From contig NZ_SLVB01000009.1 of NCBI RefSeq assembly GCF_004341845.1, forward strand, positions 62,001 through 126,000: DNA of 64,000 bases, written 5' to 3'. This document shows positions 27,337 through 35,704 of the stretch, piece by piece. The position numbers and the translations under genes were made by a program. This DNA comes from Novosphingobium sp. PhB165 (GTDB lineage Bacteria; Pseudomonadota; Alphaproteobacteria; Sphingomonadales; Sphingomonadaceae). The number at the start of each line of letters is the position of its first letter. The stretch's first letter is position 1. The notes under the pieces were generated by a model. That model ran no database searches and had not been told where the DNA came from. It saw nothing but the letters and a program-made list of their open reading frames with translations.

Positions 27337-27359
27337 CAATCGTATTTTCAGATCGATTG
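27337..27359. promoter_or_regulatory. candidate LysR operator, yeiH/LysR gap
   Basis: CAATCG at 27337-27342 and CGATTG at 27354-27359 form a perfect 6-bp dyad with an 11-base AT-rich centre in the divergent promoter, ending 15 bp before the LysR start. This is consistent with a LysR recognition site. Confidence 0.5.
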
Positions 27360-27374
27360 TGGCAGGCTGGCGGC

Positions 27375-28250
27375 ATGACTCTGGAACAGCTTCGCATCTT
27401 CGTGGCGGTCGCCGAACGTGAGCATATGACCGCTGCCGCGCGGGCGCTGAACGTCACCCAGTCAGCGGCCTCGGCAGCCATCGCAGCGCTGGAAGAACGG
27501 CATGCGGTCAAGCTGTTCGACCGTGTCGGCCGGGGCATCGTGCTGACCGAAACCGGCCGCGAATTCCTGACAGAGGCACGCGGCGTGCTGGCCCGCGCCG
27601 CCGCCGCCGAAGTGGTGCTGGAGGAACTGAGCCAGCTTCGCCGCGGCCGCCTGCGCCTTGTCGCCAGCCAGACGATCGCCGCCTATTGGCTTCCGCCGAT
27701 CCTGGCCGAATTCCACGCGCGCCACCCGGCGCTGCGGGTCGAACTTGCCATTGCCAATACCGTTCATGCCGCCGCACGCGTCCGCGATGGCGAGGCGGAC
27801 CTCGGCATCGTCGAGGGCCGGATAGACGATCCCGTACTGGCCCGCTGGCCGGTCGGCGCGGACCGGCTGGTACTCGTCCGGTCCGCGCCGTTCGGAAGAG
27901 AGAAAATCGACGCCGCCTGGCTGCGAAACGCCCGCTGGATCCGGCGCGAGGCCGGTTCGGGCACGCGGTCGAGCCTAGACATCCACTTGCGGCGGCTCGG
28001 CGTCGATCCCACCGCGCTCGATGTCGCTCTGGTCCTGCCCTCGAACGAGAGCGTGCGCACGGCTGTGGAAGCCGGCGCAGGCGTTGCCGCGCTATCCTCT
28101 CTCGTCGTCGCGCCCGCCATCGCGGCGGGAACGCTGCACGCCGCGCCGCTGGAATTCGGACCGCGAACCTTCCACGGCCTGCGCCACAAGGAGCGCTATC
28201 GCAGCAAGGCGGCGGACGCTCTGCTGGAAGTCATCGCGGCACTGACATGA
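27375..28250 (+). CDS. LysR-family regulator of yeiH (CysB/CbbR-like)
   Basis: ATG 27375 (MTLEQLRIFVAVAEREHMTAAARALNVTQSAASAAI) is the typical LysR opening; a GTG 18 bases earlier only adds residues overlapping the operator. The effector domain is complete (291 residues in total). Such LysR/YeiH pairs are common, and the regulator usually controls its divergent neighbour. The effector is unknown, possibly a sulfur compound given the putative function of YeiH. Confidence 0.88.
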   Translation: MTLEQLRIFVAVAEREHMTAAARALNVTQSAASAAIAALEERHAVKLFDRVGRGIVLTETGREFLTEARGVLARAAAAEVVLEELSQLRRGRLRLVASQTIAAYWLPPILAEFHARHPALRVELAIANTVHAAARVRDGEADLGIVEGRIDDPVLARWPVGADRLVLVRSAPFGREKIDAAWLRNARWIRREAGSGTRSSLDIHLRRLGVDPTALDVALVLPSNESVRTAVEAGAGVAALSSLVVAPAIAAGTLHAAPLEFGPRTFHGLRHKERYRSKAADALLEVIAALT

Positions 28251-28293
28251 GCGGGACCTTTCGCCCGGCCCATAGCGCCTCTACCGTCACGCA

Positions 28294-28809
28294 ATGATCG
28301 AAACCGAACGACTGCTGCTGCGTCCCCCCCTTCCCGCCGACTTCGAGGAATCCGCCGCGATGTTCGGCGATCCGGACGTGACCGCGCATATCGGCGGCCA
28401 GCCGCTCGCGCGGGCGGAGGCATGGACCCGCTTCCTGCGCGACGTGGGCCACTGGAGCATCAAGAGGTTCGGGCTGTTCTCGATCGTCGAGCGGGCCTCG
28501 GGCCGCTATGTCGGCAAGATCGGCCATGCCCACTTCGAGCGCGATCTCGGCACCCGCGCGGCGGCCGAGGTCGAAATGTCGTGGACGCTGGCATCGGGCT
28601 TTCACGGCCGGGGCTATGCCACGGAGGCAGGCCTTGCCGCACAAGCCTGGTTCGACAAGCACATCGGCCTGCGCACGGCCTGCAGCATCGCCTCCGCCAA
28701 CCACGCTTCGCTACGACTGGCGGCGCGCCTCGGCTACGCAGAGGTAGACCAGCACCCCCGCGAGAACGGCTCACTTATCATATTGGCCCGCGATCCCGTC
28801 CGGCCCTGA
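28294..28809 (+). CDS. GNAT-family N-acetyltransferase, RimJ/RimL type
   Basis: This 171-residue protein opens with IETERLLLRPPLPADFEES, the usual start of RimJ/RimL-type GNATs. The acetyl-CoA site is SGFHGRGYATEAGLAA (Q/RxxGxG/A pattern as GRGYAT), and the ending has NHASLRLAARLGYAEV, typical of the family. It would acetylate an amine of a protein N-terminus or small molecule. It lies 43 bp after the LysR gene on the same strand, with no evident functional link. Confidence 0.85.
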   Translation: MIETERLLLRPPLPADFEESAAMFGDPDVTAHIGGQPLARAEAWTRFLRDVGHWSIKRFGLFSIVERASGRYVGKIGHAHFERDLGTRAAAEVEMSWTLASGFHGRGYATEAGLAAQAWFDKHIGLRTACSIASANHASLRLAARLGYAEVDQHPRENGSLIILARDPVRP

Positions 28810-28996
28810 GCGGGGCCCCCGTACGGGGTGAAAGCGGGCGCTTCAACGATTGCCGATTGCCGCAAGGGGCAGAAGCGCCCACAGATGCAGGCAGGACGGG
28901 AACTCCGAGAGGGGAAATCCGACAAGCGCCGGCTCGTTTTTTGGCGAGGCGCCTCGTCCGCACCGACACTGGCGGCGATCTGGAACGGGGAATGCA

Positions 28997-29695
28997 ATGG
29001 CAAGTCGAGACGAGAAAATCGAAACCAAAGCCATCCAGCGCATCCAGCAGAACCTGCTGGCCCGCTCCGAACGCAAGGTGCTCAACTGGCTCTGCGCGCG
29101 CATGCCGGACTGGGTCATGCCAGACCTGCTGACCGGGATCGGCATGATCGGCGCGCTGATGGTCTTCAGCGGTTACGTGGCCAGCAATCTTGGCGACGGC
29201 TGGCTCTGGCTCTCGATTTCCGGCTATTTCGTGCAGTGGTTCGGCGATTCCATGGACGGCAGCCTCGCCCGTTTCCGCCACATCGAGCGCCCTCGATACG
29301 GCTATTTCCTCGACCATAGCTGCGACGGCCTGGCGACGACGCTGGTCGTCGTCGGCATCGGCCTGAGCGGCTATGTCCTGCTGGAAGTCGCGCTTATCGC
29401 GCTGGCAGGCTACCTGCTGCTGTCGATCCACGCCTTCCTGGCGGTGCGCGTACTGGGCGAAATGAAGCTTTCCTATGCCTATGCCGGGCCGACCGAGCTG
29501 CGCATCCTGCTGATCGGCCTGACCCTGGCCATGATCCTCGCCGGATCGCAGCCGGTGTTCTTCGGCCTGTTTACGTGGTTCGACCTGCTGGTCGGCTCGA
29601 TCGGGCTGCTGCTGATCGTCTTCTTCATCATCCAGACCCTGCGCACCGCGCGCAGGCTGGCGCAGGACGAGCCGCCCATCCGCAACTGGCGCTGA
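28997..29695 (+). CDS. CDP-alcohol phosphatidyltransferase family membrane protein
   Basis: ATG 28997 has GGGG about 9 bases upstream; longer upstream frames lack domain sequence. The 232-residue protein has about six membrane helices and the full CDP-alcohol phosphotransferase motif (DG-x2-AR-x9-G-x3-D-x3-D) in DSMDGSLARF...RYGYFLDHSCDG. These enzymes transfer a phospho-alcohol from a CDP-linked donor, making phospholipid headgroups or inositol phosphates. The specific substrate is not readable. The gene stands alone between the acetyltransferase and the ECF41 locus. Confidence 0.85.
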   Translation: MASRDEKIETKAIQRIQQNLLARSERKVLNWLCARMPDWVMPDLLTGIGMIGALMVFSGYVASNLGDGWLWLSISGYFVQWFGDSMDGSLARFRHIERPRYGYFLDHSCDGLATTLVVVGIGLSGYVLLEVALIALAGYLLLSIHAFLAVRVLGEMKLSYAYAGPTELRILLIGLTLAMILAGSQPVFFGLFTWFDLLVGSIGLLLIVFFIIQTLRTARRLAQDEPPIRNWR

Positions 29696-29726
29696 AAGAC
29701 TATTTTCGAAAAAATTTCGCGGGCCA

Positions 29727-29753
29727 TGTCACACCGGCCCGCGCTGTCTCGTC
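29727..29753 (+). promoter_or_regulatory. ECF41-type sigma-factor promoter
   Basis: TGTCACA (29727-29733), a 16-base spacer and CGTC (29750-29753) lie 32 bp before the carboxymuconolactone decarboxylase start. As I recall it, the published ECF41 consensus is TGTCACA in the -35 and CGTC in the -10 at this spacing. The sigma factor gene is second in this operon, so autoregulation is expected. Confidence 0.8.
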
Positions 29754-29785
29754 ATGGCGGCATCCACACTGAAAAGGATCACGCC

Positions 29786-30238
29786 ATGACTCCCCGTGCC
29801 GATGTCTACTCCGTCTCGCCCGCGATCTTCAAAGCCTGGTATGCCTTCTCCATGCAGGTCGGCGAATGCGGGCTGGAAAAGCCGCTGCTCGAACTGGTCA
29901 AGATCCGCGCCTCGCAGATCAACGGCTGCGCCAATTGCCTCAACATGCACACGGCCGAAGCGCGGGCCGCAGGCGAGACCGAGCAGCGCATCCACTTGCT
30001 GGCCGCATGGCATGAAGCGCCGTGCTATACCGATCGCGAGCGCGCGGCCCTTGCCTGGACCGATCATCTGACCGAAGTGGCCACCAAGCGCGCGCCCGAT
30101 GCCGTCTATGCGGCGCTGGACGCCGCGTTCGACAAGGAGGAGCAGTTGAAGCTGACCATGATGATCAATGTCATCAACGGCTGGAACCGGCTGGCGGTAG
30201 GCTTCAATCTCTACGCGCCGGAACTGGGCTGGAAGTGA
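29786..30238 (+). CDS. carboxymuconolactone decarboxylase / AhpD-like protein (ECF41 partner)
   Basis: This 150-residue, all-helical protein has the AhpD-type motif CANCLNMH (Cys48, Cys51, His55), which supports a thiol-based peroxidase or reductase role rather than true decarboxylation. The start ATG 29786 follows AAAAGGATC. It overlaps the sigma-factor start by 4 bp (GTGA). ECF41 sigma factors are typically encoded beside one of three protein types (carboxymuconolactone decarboxylase, oxidoreductase, epimerase), and this fits the first. Confidence 0.87.
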   Translation: MTPRADVYSVSPAIFKAWYAFSMQVGECGLEKPLLELVKIRASQINGCANCLNMHTAEARAAGETEQRIHLLAAWHEAPCYTDRERAALAWTDHLTEVATKRAPDAVYAALDAAFDKEEQLKLTMMINVINGWNRLAVGFNLYAPELGWK

Positions 30239-31104
30239 CCGGAACCGCGCCCGCATTTGATGCCACCGGCACTTTCGACGCGCACAGGCCCGGCCTGCTG
30301 CGCGTCGCGTACCGGATGCTCGGCTCCATGGCGGACGCGGAGGACGTGTTGCAGGAAGCCTATATCCGCTGGGCGGAAACCGACCGGGCGGCGGTGAGCA
30401 TTCCCGCCGCCTTCCTGCGCCGTGTCGTCACCCGGCTGTGCCTCGATCACCTGAAATCGGCGCGCGTGCGGCGCGAGACTTATACCGGGCCGTGGCTTCC
30501 CGAACCCGTGGTGGAGGAAGAGCCGGTGGAGGACGTGACGCTGCCGTTGCTGCTGGCGCTGGAGCGGCTTTCCCCGCTCGAACGCGCGGCGTTCCTGCTG
30601 CACGACGTATTCGGGGAGAGTTTCGAGGATATCGCCGCCGCCATCGGCCGCGATACCGCCGCCTGCCGCCAGCTTGCCAGCCGCGCGCGGGCTAATGTGC
30701 GCAGCGAGCGCCCGCGCTTTGCCGTCGACCGGGCGCACGGCATGGCCATCGCCGACGCCTTCTTTCAGGCCTCTCGCGGCGAGGGGCTCGCCAATCTGGG
30801 CGCCTTGCTGGCTGAGGACGTGCGTTTTCATTCCGATGGCGGCGGCAAGCGGCCCGCCGTTGCCCGCGTGCTGGAAGGCGCGGACGAAGTGGTCCGCGCG
30901 CATCTCGCACTCGAACGCCTGCGCCGCGCGCCCTCCGCGCTGGTCCGCTACGGCTTCGTCAATGGCCTGCCGGGCTTCGTGACGCGCGAGCCCGACGGCA
31001 TCCTCCAGACCACTGCACTCTTGGTGGAAGACGGACTGATCCGCGCTATCTACGTCACCCGCAATCCGGACAAGCTGCGCCATCTGGAAGATTCGCTGCA
31101 TTGA
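30235..31104 (+). CDS. ECF41-family RNA polymerase sigma factor with fused SnoaL-like regulatory domain
   Basis: GTG 30235 overlaps the stop of the preceding gene, giving 289 residues. Sigma region 2 (AYRMLGSMADAEDVLQEAYIRW) and region 4 (LSPLERAAFLLHDVFGESFEDIAAAIGRDTAACRQLASRAR) are joined by the linker WLPEPV. A C-terminal SnoaL-like domain carries DGGGK and ends NPDKLRHL, the hallmarks of ECF41. In this group the C-terminal domain controls the sigma activity in place of an anti-sigma factor. The operon ends at a strong hairpin. Confidence 0.92.
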   Translation: MTGTAPAFDATGTFDAHRPGLLRVAYRMLGSMADAEDVLQEAYIRWAETDRAAVSIPAAFLRRVVTRLCLDHLKSARVRRETYTGPWLPEPVVEEEPVEDVTLPLLLALERLSPLERAAFLLHDVFGESFEDIAAAIGRDTAACRQLASRARANVRSERPRFAVDRAHGMAIADAFFQASRGEGLANLGALLAEDVRFHSDGGGKRPAVARVLEGADEVVRAHLALERLRRAPSALVRYGFVNGLPGFVTREPDGILQTTALLVEDGLIRAIYVTRNPDKLRHLEDSLH

Positions 31105-31116
31105 GAGGATGTTCGG

Positions 31117-31140
31117 GAAAATGCCCGTTTGGGCATTTTC
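31117..31140 (+). terminator. Rho-independent-like terminator of the ECF41 operon
   Basis: A perfect 10-bp stem GAAAATGCCC / GGGCATTTTC with loop GTTT starts 12 bp after the sigma-factor stop. The TTTT within the right arm supplies the weak U tract. Confidence 0.7.
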
Positions 31141-31777
31141 GGCGCGGTGCCGGCACAGATCCCTGCCCGATTTCCGCGCTTTTCACGCTTGGCCGCGCAA
31201 GCTGCGCGATTGGCCGACAAAGGAAAGCTTGTGCTTGACCTCTCTTTCTCAACTTAATAGGTTGAGTTTACCCCGCAGATGACCGGTGACCGGGCCGGAC
31301 TGCATTTAAAGGGGCCTCGGTCCGCGGCATTTGATGGGAAGCAGCTTGCTCCGCGATACCAACCGCTAAAGCGCGCGATGCTCGGGCGACAACGCCAAGC
31401 GTCGTGTTCCCCTCACGAAACGATGAGGTGATACGATGCCGAAATTCCAGACCAGCGCCTGATACCGCAGACCGATACGCGAAGGGCCAGTCGCGCCGCA
31501 CCGGACAACCGTTGCACGTGTGCCTGAAGCTGTCGGCCTGAAACCGGATCTCCAGACCCCCTTCCGCACCGCGCTGAGCGCGCGGCTGCGAAGGACCCGT
31601 CGTGCCCATCGGGCATCGACCGGCATGCCTCGGCCTGCCCGGCGATGCTGGCGCACGTCCTGGCGAGACGGCTTCCCGGGCCCTGCTTCTCCCCCAGCGA
31701 TCACACCGAATGAATTCGCCGCCCGCAGGTCGTCGTCACGCCTGACGAACGCGGCAGTAACAGGGAAATACCGTTCA
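31141..31777. other. 637-bp intergenic region before the TBDR gene
   Basis: No recognised gene was found; frames on both strands are open but give unrecognisable Arg/Pro-rich sequence. It holds a TTGACC word (31235-31240) and a dyad CTCAAC-7-GTTGAG at 31248-31266, then sequence of ordinary base composition up to the TBDR start. It could be a long leader or decayed coding sequence. Confidence 0.5.
31248..31266. promoter_or_regulatory. candidate dyad operator (MerR/SoxR-like)
   Basis: CTCAAC at 31248-31253 and GTTGAG at 31261-31266 flank TTAATAG; the dyad resembles SoxR/MerR boxes in size and in having TTGACC about 8 bp upstream, but the spacing to a -10 element is not right. The function is uncertain. 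Confidence 0.3.
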
Positions 31778-34219
31778 ATGTTCCGCACGTCTTTCAGGAA
31801 TACCGTTTCCGCCACCAGTCCCCTGGCGCTCGCCGCCGCCTTGCTGTTCACCGTTCCCGCCTATGCTGCCGAGGCCCCTTCGGCCGATCTCGCCGCGGCG
31901 ACTCCGGCCGGGAGCGCACCGGATGCCGCTGCCGCCGATGGAAACGGCGATACGGGCAGCACGATCATCGTCACCGCATCGCGCCGCCGCGATGAAAACG
32001 TGCAGGAAGTGCCGGTGGCGATCAGCGTCATCAGCGCCGCCGCGCTCGAACGCCGAGGCGACTATACGCTGGGTTCGATCCAGCAGCAGGTGCCCAGCCT
32101 TCAGGTCATCACCTTCAACCCGCGCAACACCAACATCAACATTCGCGGCCTTGGCTCCAACGTCTCGCTGACCAACGACGGGCTTGAGAACGGCGTCGGC
32201 TTCTACATCGACAACGTCTACTACGGCCGCGTCGGCCTTGCGCAGTTCGACCTCGTGGACATCCAGAGCATGGAGATCCTGCGCGGACCGCAAGGCACGC
32301 TGTTCGGCAAGAACACGACCGCAGGCGTCATCAACGTCACTTCGCGCAAGCCCACGTTCGACCCCGAACTCTCGGCCGAAGCCAGCCTTGGCAACTATGG
32401 CCACTATCAGGTCCGCGCCTCGGCATCGGGTGGTCTGATCAAGGACCTGCTGGCCGTGCGCCTGTCCGGCGCGATCAGCCAGAACGACGGGTTCCTGTGG
32501 AACAAGACCACCAACACCCGCGCCCAGAACTATCTGAACAAGAGCATTCGCGGGCAGCTGCTGTTCACGCCCGATCCCAACCTCGAAGTCCGCATCATCG
32601 GCGACTATGCAAGGCAGAAGCAGGACTATGTCCTCAACGTCTTCGCCGGCCTGCACACGACTTATGCGGACGGCACCCCGATTGCCGGCAACTTCGCCCA
32701 GCGCGCCGCGCGCTTCCCGGGTTACACGCTGCCCGACTTCGCGCCCTTCGACCGCGTGGGCGAGGCGGACAGCCACTACCAGTCGAACATGGCCGGTTAC
32801 GGCGTTTCGGGCGAAGTGAACTGGAAGCTGGGCGGCCCGACGCTCACGTCCATCACCGCCTATCGCTGGTGGGACTGGGATCCGGCCAACGACGGTGACG
32901 GCACTTCGCTGCCGATCGTGGTCAAGGCCCAGCAGGCCAACCGCCAGCGCCAGTTCAGCCAAGAACTGCGCCTTGCCTCGAAGGACAATGGCACCTTCGA
33001 CTGGGTGGTCGGCGCCTATTACTTCTGGCAGACCGTGCGCGGCTACGGCGCGACGGGCTATGGTTCGGCAGCCCCGCTCTGGTTCCTCGGCGCGTCCAAC
33101 GCGGTGAACAATGCCGCGCTCAGCGGGTACGAGGTCAATTCCTACTCCGACCCGCAGACCAAGACGCTGGCCGCGTTCGGCCAGACCGACTGGCACATCA
33201 CGCCCTCCCTCACGCTGACCACCGGCCTGCGCTTCACGCATGAAGAAAAGGACGGCGTGTTCGAGCAGTGGGTGGCGCAGGCCGCCGACATTTCCGGCTT
33301 CTCCCCCGCCGTCCAGACCCAGATCCAGGCCATTCGCGCCAGCTTCAACAAGGCCGTGCCGCTCACCCACACCAGCTTTACCGACAACAGCCTCTCGGGC
33401 CTCGTCTCGCTGAGCTGGAAGGTCGCGCCGGACGTGATGGTCTACGGCAGCTACGCGCGCGGCAACAAGTCGGGCGGGCTCAACCTGACCCAGCTTCCCT
33501 CCAGCGTCACCGATCCGACGGTGAAGCCTGAAAAGGTCGACGCATTCGAGATCGGCGTGAAGTCCCAGTTCCTCGACCACCGCGCCACGCTGAACGCCGC
33601 CGGGTTCTGGACCGAGATCAGCGATTACCAGACCGCGATCACCGATCTCGATCCCTCCAACCCGCTGGTCAGCCGCCAGTACATCGCCAACATCCCCAAG
33701 GTCCGCTCGCGCGGTATCGAGGGCGAGCTGACCGTGGCGGCGACCGACTTCCTCTCGTTCAATGCCTCGGGCACGTATACCGACGCCAGCTACATCAGTT
33801 ACGACAACGCCCCGCAGGCGATCGAAAACCTCAACCACGGCGCGATCCAGGACCTTTCGGGCGCCCGCCTCCCCGGCGTTCCCAAGTGGGCCTGGACGCT
33901 GGGCGGAGACTTCAACCATGCGCTGACGACGCTCGGCGGCAAGGACGTCTCGGTCTACGCCCATGCCGACTACGCCTACCGGTCGAACTACAACACCTCG
34001 GCCTCGAACTCGGCCTGGGCGCAAGTGCCCGGTTACGGGCTGGTCAATGGGCGCATCGGTTTGCGCACCGATGACGGCCTGTGGGACCTTTCGATCTGGG
34101 CCAAGAACCTGTTCGACAAGGACTACTTCATTGCTCTGGCGCCCGCGAACACCGGTGTCGTCACCGCGCAGATCGGCGAACCCCGCACGATCGGCGTCAC
34201 CCTCCGCACCAAGCTCTGA
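31778..34219 (+). CDS. TonB-dependent receptor of the sulfate-ester operon
   Basis: ATG 31778 (MFRTSFRNTVSATSPLALAAALLFTVPAYAAE) gives a Sec leader and 813 residues. The TonB-box-like STIIVTASRRRDENVQEVPVAISV is followed by a plug domain (NTNINIRGLGSNVSLTNDG, LRGPQGTLFGKNTTAGVINVTSRKP) and a barrel ending GVTLRTKL. This is the FecA/CirA-like sphingomonad type often beside catabolic genes. Downstream genes encode a transporter, a TauD-type dioxygenase and an arylsulfatase, so it probably takes up a sulfated or sulfonated aromatic or glycan. The substrate is inferred from context only. Confidence 0.9.
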   Translation: MFRTSFRNTVSATSPLALAAALLFTVPAYAAEAPSADLAAATPAGSAPDAAAADGNGDTGSTIIVTASRRRDENVQEVPVAISVISAAALERRGDYTLGSIQQQVPSLQVITFNPRNTNINIRGLGSNVSLTNDGLENGVGFYIDNVYYGRVGLAQFDLVDIQSMEILRGPQGTLFGKNTTAGVINVTSRKPTFDPELSAEASLGNYGHYQVRASASGGLIKDLLAVRLSGAISQNDGFLWNKTTNTRAQNYLNKSIRGQLLFTPDPNLEVRIIGDYARQKQDYVLNVFAGLHTTYADGTPIAGNFAQRAARFPGYTLPDFAPFDRVGEADSHYQSNMAGYGVSGEVNWKLGGPTLTSITAYRWWDWDPANDGDGTSLPIVVKAQQANRQRQFSQELRLASKDNGTFDWVVGAYYFWQTVRGYGATGYGSAAPLWFLGASNAVNNAALSGYEVNSYSDPQTKTLAAFGQTDWHITPSLTLTTGLRFTHEEKDGVFEQWVAQAADISGFSPAVQTQIQAIRASFNKAVPLTHTSFTDNSLSGLVSLSWKVAPDVMVYGSYARGNKSGGLNLTQLPSSVTDPTVKPEKVDAFEIGVKSQFLDHRATLNAAGFWTEISDYQTAITDLDPSNPLVSRQYIANIPKVRSRGIEGELTVAATDFLSFNASGTYTDASYISYDNAPQAIENLNHGAIQDLSGARLPGVPKWAWTLGGDFNHALTTLGGKDVSVYAHADYAYRSNYNTSASNSAWAQVPGYGLVNGRIGLRTDDGLWDLSIWAKNLFDKDYFIALAPANTGVVTAQIGEPRTIGVTLRTKL

Positions 34220-34257
34220 CCGCCGGCTCATAACGTAGCACAGGGAACCCGCGAGCC

Positions 34258-35664
34258 ATGCATTACCAGTCCTTCGCCCGGCAACGCCTCAGCCAGCACC
34301 AGAGCCACAGAAAGCTGGATGCATGGCGCATGTTCCGCCTCAACGCATTGGCCATTCCGATCTTTGCGGCGGCGCAGCCGGCAGTGGCCTTCGTACCGGC
34401 CATTCTGGCGCGGGACTACGGCATTCCGCTCGCGGGCCTCGGCCTTGTCTATCTGATCGGGCAGATCGCCAATTCGCTGCTCGACCCGGTGATCGGCGCG
34501 CTCAGCGATCGCACGCGCAGCCGCTTCGGACGGCGGCGGCCGTGGATCGCGGCCGGGGGCCTGCTGTTCACCCTTGGCATCGTCATGCTGTTCTTCCCGC
34601 CGCATGGCGCCGGACTGCTCTGGGTGAGCGTGGGCGTGTTCTGCTACTATGCCGGCCACTCGATCACGCTGACGACGGTGCTGGCCTGGTCCGGCGAGAT
34701 CAGCGGCAATTACGATGATCGCACGCGCATCTCCTCGCAGTTCACGCTGCTGTCGGCAGTGGCGCTGGTGCTCACCCTGCTACTCCCTGCCGTTGCCGAC
34801 CAGTTGCGGCCCGACGACGGCCCGCTGCGGCTGACGCTGTTCGGCACGCTTATACTGGTGACGGCAGTGCCCGCGCTGCTGCTCACGCTTACCGGCGTGC
34901 CGGATCGCAGCGCCCCGGCCGACAGCGAGCCTTTCGCCTTCGGCAAGTCGATCAAGGCGATCTTCGGCAACCCGCTGCTGCTGCGCGTGCTGGCGGCGGA
35001 CGCGGCCGTCACTGCCGGACAGGGCGTGCGCACCGCGCTGCTGCTGTTCGTCATCACCCTCTACTTCCACCGGCCGGAATGGGCGGCGGGCTTCTTCCTG
35101 CTCCAGTACGCGTTCGGCGTGCTCGCCGGGCCGATCTGGCAGCGCATCGGCCTCGTTCTGGGCAAGGGACGGGCCGCCGTGCTGGCCGAAGTGGCGCAGG
35201 CCGTCATCAATCTGGGGCTGGTGTTCCTCACCCCCGACCGTTTCGGCCTGATGGTCTTCCTCGCCATCGCGCAGGGCCTGACGCAAAGCTCGGGCAACCT
35301 GATGCTGCGGTCGATGGTGGCGGACATTGCCGACCTCCACCGCGCCGAAACCGGCGAGGACCGGGTGGGCCTTTACTACTCGGTCTTCAGCGTCTCGATG
35401 AAGCTGGGCCCGGCACTCGCCTTCGGCATCGCCCTGCCGCTCGTCACGGCTTTCGGGTTCAACCCCGCCGCCGCCACCAACACGCCCACTGCGCTGAACG
35501 GCCTGCTGCTGGTCTTCGCACTCGGTCCGGCACTGGGCCATGCGCTGGCCGCCGTGCTGGTCTCCCGCTTCCCGCTCGACGCCTCGCGCCATGCGGAAAT
35601 CCGCCGCCAGATCGAAGCGCGCGACGATGTCTACGCCGCCGCCGCTCTGGTTCCTGCCGAATGA
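34258..35664 (+). CDS. GPH-type MFS transporter
   Basis: This 468-residue membrane protein has the glycoside-pentoside-hexuronide motif GALSDRTRSRFGRRRPWI after helix 2 and about 12 hydrophobic segments. GPH carriers are cation:sugar or small-solute symporters, and sphingomonad relatives sit in many TBDR loci. The gene lies 38 bp after the TBDR and 40 bp before the dioxygenase gene, which fits uptake of a product across the inner membrane. The substrate is unassigned. Confidence 0.82.
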   Translation: MHYQSFARQRLSQHQSHRKLDAWRMFRLNALAIPIFAAAQPAVAFVPAILARDYGIPLAGLGLVYLIGQIANSLLDPVIGALSDRTRSRFGRRRPWIAAGGLLFTLGIVMLFFPPHGAGLLWVSVGVFCYYAGHSITLTTVLAWSGEISGNYDDRTRISSQFTLLSAVALVLTLLLPAVADQLRPDDGPLRLTLFGTLILVTAVPALLLTLTGVPDRSAPADSEPFAFGKSIKAIFGNPLLLRVLAADAAVTAGQGVRTALLLFVITLYFHRPEWAAGFFLLQYAFGVLAGPIWQRIGLVLGKGRAAVLAEVAQAVINLGLVFLTPDRFGLMVFLAIAQGLTQSSGNLMLRSMVADIADLHRAETGEDRVGLYYSVFSVSMKLGPALAFGIALPLVTAFGFNPAAATNTPTALNGLLLVFALGPALGHALAAVLVSRFPLDASRHAEIRRQIEARDDVYAAAALVPAE

Positions 35665-35704
35665 ATTTTCACGTCCCCCTGATAACGACGAAGGAGTAAA
35701 TGCC

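Noticed and set aside
31366-31851. 161-codon minus frame before the sulfate-ester TBDR
   Set aside because: No homology recognised and it overlaps the TBDR leader; insufficient support for a gene.
31775-34231. 818-codon minus frame opposite the second TBDR
   Set aside because: Antisense shadow of a well-defined receptor gene.
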